This document shows, one piece after another, positions 23,746 to 32,006 of a stretch of 64,000 bases of DNA (position 1 is its first letter; the number at the start of each line of letters is the position of its first letter). The stretch lies in assembly GCF_002884445.1 (NCBI RefSeq), contig NZ_KZ614144.1, positions 475,272 through 539,271 on the forward strand. Direction: 5' to 3'. Made by a program: the position numbers and the translations under genes. Below the pieces are notes generated by a model. The model did no database searches. It had not been told where the DNA came from and worked only from the letters and a program-made list of their open reading frames with translations. This stretch comes from Paenibacillus castaneae. Its GTDB lineage: Bacteria; Bacillota; Bacilli; Paenibacillales; Paenibacillaceae.

Positions 23746-24686
23746 ATGTGAGCTTTCTTACGGATAGTTGACTTATTCCTATCGTTTTGTAAGCGTTTGT
23801 GCAAAAATATTTTCACATTTCGAGACTAGAAATAAAGCGCTTGCATAGAGTTGAGGGGATAAACCCAGTCGTAGCAATACTTCTGGGGTTATTCTCTCAT
23901 TTTTATGTCAAATCCCATCACAATTACGCCATGCCTTGCGTACACTTTTCTAAAGTGGTACGGTTTTATTAATGAATGAGGCAGCGCTTTTCGTGATAAT
24001 ATGGGTATGGGATATAAAAGCGTTAGTGACAGAAGCCGTGTTATTCATCTTCGTTCCACAATCCATTTCCATACTCTGCAGTTTGAGCTATCTCAAAGCT
24101 ATTTCGATCCAAGGCTGCTTTCCTGTATTCATGATGTTCTAAAGCTTGTAATCTCGGGCGTTTTAGTCAGAGGATAAGCGTTCGACGAAGATCACTTTTT
24201 AAGCGAATCAATATTCAGAAAATTTAAAAAACGACGAATTTTACTCTATTCCATGAAATGAGGTGGTACATGAAAAATATCCTATTGTGAGAGTTTAACC
24301 GTTCATAAGATGCTTGGTAATTCGGCCGAATATGTATGATGGAGCTTCGAAATGCAAACTTGTCAAATATGTGACATCAACCAACCTGACATAAGGTGTA
24401 ATGTGGATAATTTACGTTTTTCGATATTTTACTAGAATGACAGAGGTTAAATGTCTAAAAATAACTGAATTAATAAAAACACATGTATGTTATGAAAACT
24501 ATCATAGGTTGAAATTCATTATGACAATAGATAAAAAAGAGGAATTTTTGCATTTTTAATCGAAAAAAATCTTTTAAAATTGTTTTGAAACAGTTAAAAT
24601 CATTAAAGCGGCTTTTATAAAAGAGAAGTTGGTATGATTTTTATATCTTAACGGAGTCGGAATCTATAATGAAGGAATGAATCGAA
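23746..24686. other. 940-base gene-poor region upstream of glutamate dehydrogenase
   Basis: It holds a terminator (23853-23904) and otherwise mostly AT-rich DNA. Three very short ORFs were seen. ATG 24270 encodes MKNILL after an SD AGGTGG. ATG 24352 encodes a 27-residue peptide (MQTCQICDINQPDIRC...) after GGAG. ATG 24001 encodes 58 residues with no SD. The first two could be leader peptides of gdh, but nothing else supports that. ATAAAGCGCTTGCA near 23831 is a half-match to a cre site. No recognisable gene remnant was found. Confidence 0.5.
23853..23904 (+). terminator. Terminator downstream of the EamA gene
   Basis: GAGGGGATAAACCCAG pairs with CTGGGGTTATTCTCTC through G-U pairs, followed by ATTTTTATG. 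Confidence 0.75.
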
Positions 24687-25946
24687 ATGACAGTTAGTGT
24701 GGTCCAAGAGACGTTAAATCCGTACAAAATTGCTCAGCAACAAATTGACACAGCAGCAGCGCATTTAAATTTGCCTTTACATGTGACCGAAATTCTGAAG
24801 CAACCTAGACGTGTGCTATCAGTTAACTTCTCCGTTCGTATGGATGACGGCTCTATCCGTGTGTTCGAAGGCTATCGCGCCCAACACAACGATGCAATTG
24901 GTCCGACTAAGGGCGGCATTCGTTTTCACCCTGATGTAACACTTGATGAAGTTAAGGCGCTATCCATGTGGATGAGCTTCAAATGCGGCGTAGTTGGCTT
25001 GCCATATGGCGGCGGTAAAGGCGGCGTTGTTTGCGATCCGCATCTTCTTAGTAAAGGCGAGCTTGAGCGTGTTAGCCGTGGCTTCATGGAAGCTATTGCT
25101 GATTTCGTTGGCCCGGACAAAGATATCCCAGCACCAGATGTGTACACAACTCCGCAAATTATGGGTTGGATGATGGACACTTACAGCAAGCTGAAAGGTG
25201 TTAATTCCCCTGGTGTTATTACAGGTAAACCGCTTATTATCGGCGGATCGAAAGGTCGTAATGAAGCGACAGCTCAGGGCTGTGTTTATACGATTCTTGC
25301 AGCTTTGAAGGATAAAAACCTGCCTGTTCAGAACGCAACAGCAGCTGTACAAGGATTTGGTAACGCAGGAAGAATTGCAGCGCGCCTACTAAGCGAAGCA
25401 GGCTGCAAAATCGTTGCAGTCAGCGATTCCAAAGGCGGACTTTATGATCCTAATGGATTAGATATTGAGAAAGTAAGCATGCTAAAAGATACATCGTCAA
25501 TTAGCGAATATGGTGAAAAATACGCAATTTCAAATGAAGCATTGCTTGAGCTTGATGTTGATATTCTTGTACCAGCAGCGCTTGAGAACGTAATTACTGC
25601 TGTTAACGCAGATAACATCAAAGCGAAAATCGTTGCAGAAGCGGCTAACGGTCCTACAACACCGGAAGCGGACCGCGTTCTTGCAAGCAAAGGCATTGTT
25701 GTTATTCCTGACGTTTTGGCTAATGCCGGCGGTGTTACTGTTTCTTACTTCGAATGGGTACAAAACCTTGCGAACTACTACTGGAGCGAGGCTGAAGTGC
25801 TTGAGAAGCTTGAAACAAACATGATCCTTTCCTATGTTGCTGTTCGTGATTTGGCAGAAGAGCATCATACAGACCTTCGCACAGCGGCATACATGATTTC
25901 GATTAAACGTATTGCAGCAGCGATGGAAGCAAGAGGCTGGATCTAA
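24687..25946 (+). CDS. gudB: NAD-type glutamate dehydrogenase (RocG/GudB-like)
   Basis: This 419-residue Glu/Leu/Phe/Val dehydrogenase interconverts glutamate and 2-oxoglutarate plus ammonia. TKGGIRFHPDVTLDEVKALS and LPYGGGKGGVVCDP hold the substrate-binding and catalytic lysines. The Rossmann domain has VQGFGNAGRIAARLL, and LANAGGVTVSYFEWVQN lies near the C-terminus. Length matches RocG/GudB of Bacillus (about 424); rocG is an equally good name. ATG 24687 follows GAAGGAATG. It is followed after 37 bases by the diaminopimelate dehydrogenase gene, probably in the same transcript. Confidence 0.93.
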   Translation: MTVSVVQETLNPYKIAQQQIDTAAAHLNLPLHVTEILKQPRRVLSVNFSVRMDDGSIRVFEGYRAQHNDAIGPTKGGIRFHPDVTLDEVKALSMWMSFKCGVVGLPYGGGKGGVVCDPHLLSKGELERVSRGFMEAIADFVGPDKDIPAPDVYTTPQIMGWMMDTYSKLKGVNSPGVITGKPLIIGGSKGRNEATAQGCVYTILAALKDKNLPVQNATAAVQGFGNAGRIAARLLSEAGCKIVAVSDSKGGLYDPNGLDIEKVSMLKDTSSISEYGEKYAISNEALLELDVDILVPAALENVITAVNADNIKAKIVAEAANGPTTPEADRVLASKGIVVIPDVLANAGGVTVSYFEWVQNLANYYWSEAEVLEKLETNMILSYVAVRDLAEEHHTDLRTAAYMISIKRIAAAMEARGWI

Positions 25947-25983
25947 ACTATTTTTTATAGAAACAGAAGGGGTGAACGGCATC

Positions 25984-26961
25984 GTGGGAGAGCAGATTCG
26001 CATTGGTATTATTGGTTACGGTAACTTAGGTCGCGGAGTAGAACTTGCGATTAGACAGAATCCGGATTTGAGATTGGATGCTATCTTTACACGCAGGGAT
26101 CCGGCTTCCATTCCGTCCGATACGAAGGCGTATTCGATTGACGATGCAGAACGCTTCGTTAATGAAATTGATGTTATGATTTTGTGCGGCGGCTCAGCTA
26201 AGGATTTGCCTGAGCAAGGGCCTGCCTTTGCACGGTTATTCAATACGGTTGACAGCTTCGATACGCACGCGCGAATTCCGGAATACTTCGAGTTAGTGGA
26301 TACGGCAGCGAAATTGAACGGTAAAGTGAGCGTCATATCAACGGGCTGGGACCCAGGTTTGTTCTCACTTAATCGTTTGCTGGCGCAAGCTATATTGCCA
26401 GAGGGCAATGAATATACGTTCTGGGGCAAAGGCGTAAGCCAAGGCCATTCTGATGCTATTCGTCGCGTTAAGGGCGTGAAAAACGGCGTTCAATACACGA
26501 TTCCAAGTGAAGCGGCAGTAAATCGTGTGCGGAGCGGCGAGAATCCTGTCCTAACGACAAGAGAGAAGCATATCCGTGATTGCTATATCGTTGCGGAGGA
26601 CGGTGCTGATCAAGAGGCTATCGCAGAAGAAATTCGTACGATGCCTAACTATTTTGCCGATTACGATACTACGGTTCATTTCATTGATGAAGCAACGCTG
26701 CAAGCGGAGCATCAAGCAATGCCGCATGGCGGGACCGTGCTTCGCAGCGGTAAGACAGGTGAGAACAGCACACAAATTATCGAATTCGGCTTGAAACTGG
26801 ATAGCAACCCGGAGTTTACGGCAAGCGTTCTAGTAGCCTATGCTAGAGCGGCCTATAAGCTTGCTCACGAAGGCCAAGCGGGCGCGAAAACGGTATTCGA
26901 TATTCCATTCGGCCATCTTTCACCTAAATCTGCAGCAGAGCTTCGTAAAGAACTGTTGTAA
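25984..26961 (+). CDS. ddh: meso-Diaminopimelate D-dehydrogenase
   Basis: This enzyme of about 325 residues makes meso-diaminopimelate from tetrahydrodipicolinate, ammonia and NADPH in one step, the short branch of lysine and peptidoglycan precursor synthesis. GIIGYGNLGRGVELAI is the NADPH-binding fold. DSFDTHARIPEYF and VISTGWDPGLFSLNRL are characteristic of Ddh, and GKGVSQGHSDAIRRVKGVKN covers substrate residues. GTG 25984 is preferred, nine bases after AGAAGGGG; in-frame starts further up lie inside the preceding gene. Both this and the preceding gene assimilate ammonia into amino acids, which may explain the pairing. Confidence 0.93.
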   Translation: MGEQIRIGIIGYGNLGRGVELAIRQNPDLRLDAIFTRRDPASIPSDTKAYSIDDAERFVNEIDVMILCGGSAKDLPEQGPAFARLFNTVDSFDTHARIPEYFELVDTAAKLNGKVSVISTGWDPGLFSLNRLLAQAILPEGNEYTFWGKGVSQGHSDAIRRVKGVKNGVQYTIPSEAAVNRVRSGENPVLTTREKHIRDCYIVAEDGADQEAIAEEIRTMPNYFADYDTTVHFIDEATLQAEHQAMPHGGTVLRSGKTGENSTQIIEFGLKLDSNPEFTASVLVAYARAAYKLAHEGQAGAKTVFDIPFGHLSPKSAAELRKELL

Positions 26962-27168
26962 AAAGCGATTTGTGCGAAGAAAAATGTCGAGCTCATGAAA
27001 TTGATATACCTTTTTTTGGAAATGTGGGGTATACTAGCAATAGTTAAAACGCTCATTTTCTGAATATCGCGAGAAATGCTGAATGTTATCGTTTCGTATG
27101 ATAGAATATGGTCAAACTTACCCATCCAGGTAATTTTGATTACATTCTATAAGGACGTGAACTTCAGG

Positions 27169-27954
27169 ATGATAGATATCCATACACACATTCTCCCAGG
27201 CGTGGATGATGGTGCAGCTAATTGGGAAGACACTCTGAATATGGCTCGAGCAGCTGTGTTGGAGGGGATTACAACCATTATTGCAACTCCACATCATGCC
27301 AATGGGACATATACCAATTTAGCAGTAGAAATTACAGAGCACACTCGAAGCATTAACGAACAGTTATTTGCGGCGGGTGTGCCTGTTACTATTCGGACCG
27401 GTCAAGAAATCCGTGTTCATGATGATCTGCTGGAAGCATGGTATAGGAATGAACTACTCTCGTTAGCTGAATCGAATTACGTATTAATAGAAATGCCATC
27501 ATCTCGAATACCGAAAACGATGATTGAACTCATACACGAGCTTAAGGTAATAGGCCTTAGGCCTATTATTGCTCATCCTGAACGAAATGCAGAGGTAGTA
27601 CAACATCCAGATCGACTAGCCGAGCTAATTGATATAGGAGCATTCGCACAGGTTACTTCCCATTCCTTGCTTGGCGGCTTTGGCAAACGAATCGAGCAAG
27701 CTGCTTGGTCGTTATTAAGAAGCGGTCTTATTCATATTGTGTCCTCTGATGCGCATCATATCGAACGTCGCGGTTTCCGACTGCGCGAGTCCTATGAGCT
27801 CATTGAGCAGCGTATGGGAGCGGAGTGGGTCTATTATTTACAACAAAACGCCTCTAGTATAATCGATAACCTTCCATTTGAACTCCATCCCGATATAAAT
27901 CCTTCATCTAACGGCGCAGTGCGTCGTCTATTTAACTTATTCCGTAAAAAATAG
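27169..27954 (+). CDS. PHP-type protein tyrosine phosphatase (CpsB/YwqE-like)
   Basis: This manganese-dependent tyrosine phosphatase has 261 residues. MIDIHTHILPGVDDGAANWE gives the first metal-binding His pair and Asp, IIATPHHANGTY, IIAHPERNAEV and VSSDAHHIERRGFRL the remaining ligands, in the order seen in CpsB, Wzb-type PHP enzymes and YwqE. In this family it dephosphorylates the CpsD-type kinase encoded 3.3 kb downstream and thereby sets capsule or EPS chain assembly. ATG 27169 gives the native family N-terminus; the in-frame extension to 27076 is not conserved. Here it is separated from CpsC and CpsD by an S-layer-type gene. Confidence 0.92.
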   Translation: MIDIHTHILPGVDDGAANWEDTLNMARAAVLEGITTIIATPHHANGTYTNLAVEITEHTRSINEQLFAAGVPVTIRTGQEIRVHDDLLEAWYRNELLSLAESNYVLIEMPSSRIPKTMIELIHELKVIGLRPIIAHPERNAEVVQHPDRLAELIDIGAFAQVTSHSLLGGFGKRIEQAAWSLLRSGLIHIVSSDAHHIERRGFRLRESYELIEQRMGAEWVYYLQQNASSIIDNLPFELHPDINPSSNGAVRRLFNLFRKK

Positions 27955-28071
27955 CAAATATATTTCCTATAAGTAATTATTAGTAAAAAAGATATTGTGT
28001 ATATACGATTTACATTCGTTGTTAAATATTGAATTACAATAAGACTATCGAATTATATTTCGAAAAAACGT

Positions 28072-28100
28072 TTACTTTTATGGCAAATGAAGGATATAAT
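28072..28100 (+). promoter_or_regulatory. Putative sigma-A promoter of the S-layer-type gene
   Basis: TTACTT at 28072-28077 and TATAAT at 28095-28100 have a 17-base spacer. They lie 199 bases before the GTG start, giving a long untranslated leader, as is common for abundant surface proteins. Confidence 0.6.
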
Positions 28101-28298
28101 AAGAAAGAGTAAAATCAGGACTAAAATACTGTCCATTAATTACCGATATAGTATATATCTCTTTTTTTTGCTAGACCTATGATTCAAGAATCATATAAAT
28201 GGTCTAAGTGTTGTATCATATGTAATAATTTACATAGCGGCAGTACTAGACATCGTTTTTCGAAGCGATGCAAACTATTAATCATAGGGGTGAATGTA

Positions 28299-30365
28299 GT
28301 GACTTTTAGGAAAAAACTAGTGATGACTACAATCGCGGCTAGCGTAGCAGCAACCGCATTTGCAGGAATCCCACTCAGCAGCAAGGGCTTGGCAGAGAAG
28401 CTAGGAGTAAGCAGTGTTGCTTATGCAGCTGCATCTGAAACGCACGCATCATATATTGAGAAAGCAAGAAAGTTTTATAATGCTCTAGCACAAGACCCAG
28501 CTGGTTTGAAAGATGTAAATGATTTCAAAGCACAGGTAGCTCAATTGTTGAGCGATAAACCGGAAATTATTGATCCTATCGTGAAAGTGCTTGGAGACGA
28601 CAAAGCTGAATTCACAGCGATGATCATTGATATTCTAAGTACTTCTCTTGATTCTAACTGGGAGACTCATTTCAAAGATCTTCGCGGTGAATATAATGAT
28701 TTCTTGAAATCATTGGTTCCAGAAGGCTATGAATTGACGGTTGATGACATCGCAGGAACGATCTTAGATCTTGAAACTGCACTAGTGCCGTTATCGCTAG
28801 GTATTCTTGATAAAACGGGAACAGAACTTCACGATATCATCAAAGGTGCTGTAGTTAATCCTAATGTAATTGCATTAGAAAAATACTATGATGTTGAACA
28901 ATTTGATTTCGTTGATGTCTACAAAGCTGTTTTTAATGAAAAAGCAATTTCAAAAGAACTAGCTTTGAACGCTTTCTCAGCATTAGAAAAAGCTCACAAA
29001 ATTGCGTTTCCAGTAGATTCTGGTAACGGCGGTAACTTTGGTGGTGGCGGTGCACCATCAGTTACTGTACCTTTGCCAGCAAACGTGAATGCTCTTCTTG
29101 ACAATCTAAAAGCGGCTCTTGAGAAAGCGACTGATGCTGAGAAAGCTGCAATTATTGAAAAATTCGTAAAAGATGCGCAAGCGGCGATTAATACACTAGC
29201 GGTTGTTGATGCATCAAGCTCCGTATCCGTTGTTAACGGAGAAGCGGTACTGAAGCTGGATGATGCTAAAGTATTAACAGTTATTGCAGGTATTGAAGCA
29301 TTGGCTATTAAAGTGAAGGAAATTGCACCGAAAGCCGTGCTAACTAACCTTGGACTAACCTTTAACCTAGGTGCTGTTTCACAAAAAGCATTTGTTCTGA
29401 ATTTATCAGAAGCCGTAGTTAAAGCTGGTGCTTCAGCTAATCTTACAGGTTCGAAATTCATTGTTGATAAATTTGAAGTTACAACTCCATTTGGCGGTAC
29501 ATTCTCTTCTGTACTTGCTTTGACTGTTAAAGCAAGCGATGCAACTGAGGCTGAAGTGGGTGCTTTGAAATCGGCTTCATCTGTATATGATTTCAATTTG
29601 ACAGTTGGCGGTACAGCGACAACTTCGTTCTCTGAACCAATTGTTGTTAGTATCCCGCTTGGCAGCATTGATGGCCTTGATAAAGAGCTTCTCTCCGTTG
29701 CGAAGATCGTTAATGGAAAGCTTGAATTCCATGGCGGCCGAGTTAAGGGCAGCTCAATTGTGGAATCACGTGATTCCTTCTCCTCTTATGTAGTTGTTGA
29801 GAATAAAGTATCATTTAACGATATTGCTTCCGTACAAGCTTGGGCAGGTCGCCAAATCGAAGTGATTGCAGCTAAAGGCGCAATTGAAGGTAAAGCGGCT
29901 GGCAAGTTTGCACCGAAAGATAATGTAACTCGCGCAGAATTTGCGAAAATGCTTATCCGCGGACTAGATCTGGAGAATGCTTCTGCAACTGCAAGCTTTG
30001 ATGATGTGAAAGCTGGCGACTGGTTTGCTCCTTATGTAGCAGCAGCAACGAAGCTTGGAATTATCAACGGACGTACAGCTACCAAATTTGATCCAAATGC
30101 AACAATTACACGTGCAGAGATGGCAACTATGATTGCTCGTGCACTTAAAGTAACAACGGGTGCTGCTGATGTTGCTGATGAAGCTGCTGCACTTAAAGGA
30201 TTTGCTGATGCTGCGAAGATCAACCCAACTCTAAAAGCTGGTGTAGCTTTTGCAGCTAACGAGGGTATCGTAATTGGTGCTAATGGTAAGTTCTTGCCAA
30301 ATGACAAAGCAAATCGCGCTGAGGCTGCTGTTATTATCTACAGAGCAATCAACTTCGGCGAATAA
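28299..30365 (+). CDS. S-layer-type protein with C-terminal SLH domains
   Basis: This exported protein of 688 residues starts at GTG 28299, five bases after the SD AGGGGTGA. The signal peptide (TFRKKLVMTTIAASVAATAF to about VAYAAAS) precedes a helical N-terminal region of some 240 residues. A Gly-rich hinge (SGNGGNFGGGGAP) and a coiled, Ala/Lys-rich stretch follow, then a beta-rich region, and three SLH motifs in the last 180 residues, with TRAEFAKMLIRGL, TRAEMATMIARAL and NRAEAAVIIYRAI ending the three copies. SLH triplets bind secondary wall polymer. The biased Ala/Lys/Val composition suggests a highly expressed S-layer or major wall protein. It has its own promoter and terminator although it lies inside the EPS locus. 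Confidence 0.88.
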   Translation: MTFRKKLVMTTIAASVAATAFAGIPLSSKGLAEKLGVSSVAYAAASETHASYIEKARKFYNALAQDPAGLKDVNDFKAQVAQLLSDKPEIIDPIVKVLGDDKAEFTAMIIDILSTSLDSNWETHFKDLRGEYNDFLKSLVPEGYELTVDDIAGTILDLETALVPLSLGILDKTGTELHDIIKGAVVNPNVIALEKYYDVEQFDFVDVYKAVFNEKAISKELALNAFSALEKAHKIAFPVDSGNGGNFGGGGAPSVTVPLPANVNALLDNLKAALEKATDAEKAAIIEKFVKDAQAAINTLAVVDASSSVSVVNGEAVLKLDDAKVLTVIAGIEALAIKVKEIAPKAVLTNLGLTFNLGAVSQKAFVLNLSEAVVKAGASANLTGSKFIVDKFEVTTPFGGTFSSVLALTVKASDATEAEVGALKSASSVYDFNLTVGGTATTSFSEPIVVSIPLGSIDGLDKELLSVAKIVNGKLEFHGGRVKGSSIVESRDSFSSYVVVENKVSFNDIASVQAWAGRQIEVIAAKGAIEGKAAGKFAPKDNVTRAEFAKMLIRGLDLENASATASFDDVKAGDWFAPYVAAATKLGIINGRTATKFDPNATITRAEMATMIARALKVTTGAADVADEAAALKGFADAAKINPTLKAGVAFAANEGIVIGANGKFLPNDKANRAEAAVIIYRAINFGE

Positions 30366-30381
30366 TCCATCTTAATTAGAA

Positions 30382-30418
30382 AATATTCCTCTCATGTAGA
30401 TGGGAGGAATATTTTTTG
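30382..30418 (+). terminator. Terminator of the S-layer-type gene
   Basis: AATATTCCTC pairs with GAGGAATATT across a 12-base loop, followed by TTTTGGG. It is positioned 17 bases after the stop. Confidence 0.85.
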
Positions 30419-30473
30419 GGATTTTTGTGGTGTATTGAGAGAATTTAGGTTACTATTGAGAAGGAGTAGTTCT

Positions 30474-30497
30474 TCAGAATCAAATTGATTATTCTGA
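30474..30497. promoter_or_regulatory. Dyad in the leader of the chain-length regulator gene
   Basis: TCAGAAT-N10-ATTCTGA lies 25 bases before the start region of the Wzz-like gene. It could be an operator for the EPS operon or an RNA hairpin. No clear -35/-10 pair was found beside it. Confidence 0.35.
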
Positions 30498-30521
30498 CCT
30501 ATATCCAACGGAGGGTGCACA

Positions 30522-31289
30522 GTGTCAAATGAACTAGATTTGCGGCAATATATGACAATTATTAGGAAACGAATAGTTTTGATTATATTGTTTGTATTTA
30601 TTTGTACAGCAATTGCAGCTGTATTTAGTATGTTCTTTAAAGATCGTGTGTATGAAGCTTCAACGAAAATTATCGTCAATCAAACAACGGCGCAGCTTGC
30701 CACCGGCCAGCTCGATATTAATCAAATTAATACGAACATAAGAATGATTGATACATACAAAGAGATTATTAAGACACCAGCCATTTTAGATAAAGTGGCG
30801 GGGCAGTATCCTCAATTAGGATTAACAGCTGAAGAGCTTTCTCGCAAGATCAAAGTGAGTTCTGTAAACAATACGCAGGTTATGACGTTAGTCGTGCAGG
30901 ACGTGGATTATCGTAAGGCTGCAGAAGTTGTAAATGCTGTTTCTCATGTTTTTCAAACGGAAATCAAGCACATCTTCCAAGTTGAGAATGTATCGATACT
31001 TAATGAAGCGCTTCTAGATGCGGAACCTAATCCAGTTTCGCCTAATGTGCCGCTAAATATAGCCATTGCTTTTGTTGTTTCACTCATGCTAGCTGTCGGA
31101 ATTACATTTCTACTAGAATATTTGGACGATACCATTAAGACAGAAGCGGATGTTCTTGAATATTTGGGTCAGCCAACATTGGCAATGATCTCTAAAATGA
31201 AACCAGAGGACATAGCCTTGAACCAGACAAGCAAGATTAAACAAACATACAAGGCGGGTGAACCAGAACGTGTCTCGATTGGAAAATAA
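30522..31289 (+). CDS. Wzz/CpsC-type chain-length regulator and kinase activator
   Basis: This 255-residue membrane protein has two transmembrane segments: IVLIILFVFICTAIAAVFSM near the N-terminus and NIAIAFVVSLMLAVGITFLL near residue 190. An extracellular loop of about 140 residues lies between them. This is the CpsC/YwqC/CapA arrangement, in which the short C-terminal tail activates the separate cytoplasmic BY-kinase. GTG 30522 follows CGGAGGGTG. It overlaps the kinase gene, so the two proteins are made together. It sets polymer length and export with the Wzy and Wzx proteins of this locus. Confidence 0.9.
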   Translation: MSNELDLRQYMTIIRKRIVLIILFVFICTAIAAVFSMFFKDRVYEASTKIIVNQTTAQLATGQLDINQINTNIRMIDTYKEIIKTPAILDKVAGQYPQLGLTAEELSRKIKVSSVNNTQVMTLVVQDVDYRKAAEVVNAVSHVFQTEIKHIFQVENVSILNEALLDAEPNPVSPNVPLNIAIAFVVSLMLAVGITFLLEYLDDTIKTEADVLEYLGQPTLAMISKMKPEDIALNQTSKIKQTYKAGEPERVSIGK

Positions 31290-31962
31290 ACGTCATATTA
31301 TAACGCTAACAAATCCCAAATCCCCCATATCAGAATCATATCGGGCCTTAAGGACGAATATCGATTTCTCCTCCATTGACGAATCGTTGCAGGTGTTGAT
31401 GGTTTCATCAGCCGGCCCAGGGGAAGGCAAGTCAACAACTATTACGAATCTAGCCGTTACCTTTGCTCAATCGGAGCGGAAAGTCGTATTGATTGATGCG
31501 GATTTGCGTAAGCCGACAGCTCATCATACCTTCTCTATATCTAATCGGTTTGGTTTGTCATCAGTTGTTTCACAGCAATGCTCTTTGGAGGAAGTCATTC
31601 AAATAACGGACATTCCGAACCTGGATGTCATTACATCAGGCGCTATTCCGCCGAATCCTGCAGAAATGATGGGGTCAAAGAGAATGACCGCAATTATTAA
31701 CCAGCTTAGAGAAATGTATGACATCATTCTCATAGATACACCCCCACTGCTAGCCGTTACGGATGCCCAAATCATAGCAACGAAGTGTGACGGCGCTATT
31801 CTCGTTGTCGATCAAGGCAAGGTTAAGCGGCATATCGCAGCGAAAGCCATAAAAAACTTAGAGGGTGTAAGCGCACGTATATTGGGCGTCGTACTCAATA
31901 ATGTGAAGCGTAAGGCTAATGAAGAAGCCTATTATTATTATTATGGTAGTCAAGATAAATAG
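31270..31962 (+). CDS. CpsD-type tyrosine-protein kinase (BY-kinase)
   Basis: This is a cytoplasmic bacterial tyrosine kinase of about 230 residues. Walker A is SAGPGEGKSTTITNLA, Walker A' is VVLIDADLRKPTAHH and Walker B is DIILIDTPPLLAV. The C-terminus ends in the autophosphorylated Tyr cluster AYYYYYGSQDK. GTG 31270 (eight bases after GGCGGGTGA) is chosen; GTG 31258 is also in frame. It overlaps the CpsC-like gene by about 20-30 bases. It pairs with the CpsC tail for activation and with the PHP phosphatase at 27169-27954 for reversal. Substrates in relatives include UDP-sugar dehydrogenases such as the one at 35490-36872. Confidence 0.92.
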   Translation: MSRLENKRHIITLTNPKSPISESYRALRTNIDFSSIDESLQVLMVSSAGPGEGKSTTITNLAVTFAQSERKVVLIDADLRKPTAHHTFSISNRFGLSSVVSQQCSLEEVIQITDIPNLDVITSGAIPPNPAEMMGSKRMTAIINQLREMYDIILIDTPPLLAVTDAQIIATKCDGAILVVDQGKVKRHIAAKAIKNLEGVSARILGVVLNNVKRKANEEAYYYYYGSQDK

Positions 31963-32006
31963 TAATCTATACAAATTGATGGTAGCTGTGGAGAGGGAGA
32001 AGAAAA

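Noticed and set aside
23831-23845. cre-like ATAAAGCGCTTGCA
   Set aside because: Only the core and right half fit the consensus and it lies about 850 bases from the next gene, downstream of another.
24001-24177. 58-residue ORF starting MGMGYKSVSDRSRV
   Set aside because: No SD, no terminator and no recognised similarity; kept only as a remark on the intergenic region.
28994-29668. 224-residue antisense frame opposite the S-layer-type gene
   Set aside because: Low-complexity Ala/Ser/Thr translation mirrors the biased codon use of the sense strand; no SD and no recognisable domain.
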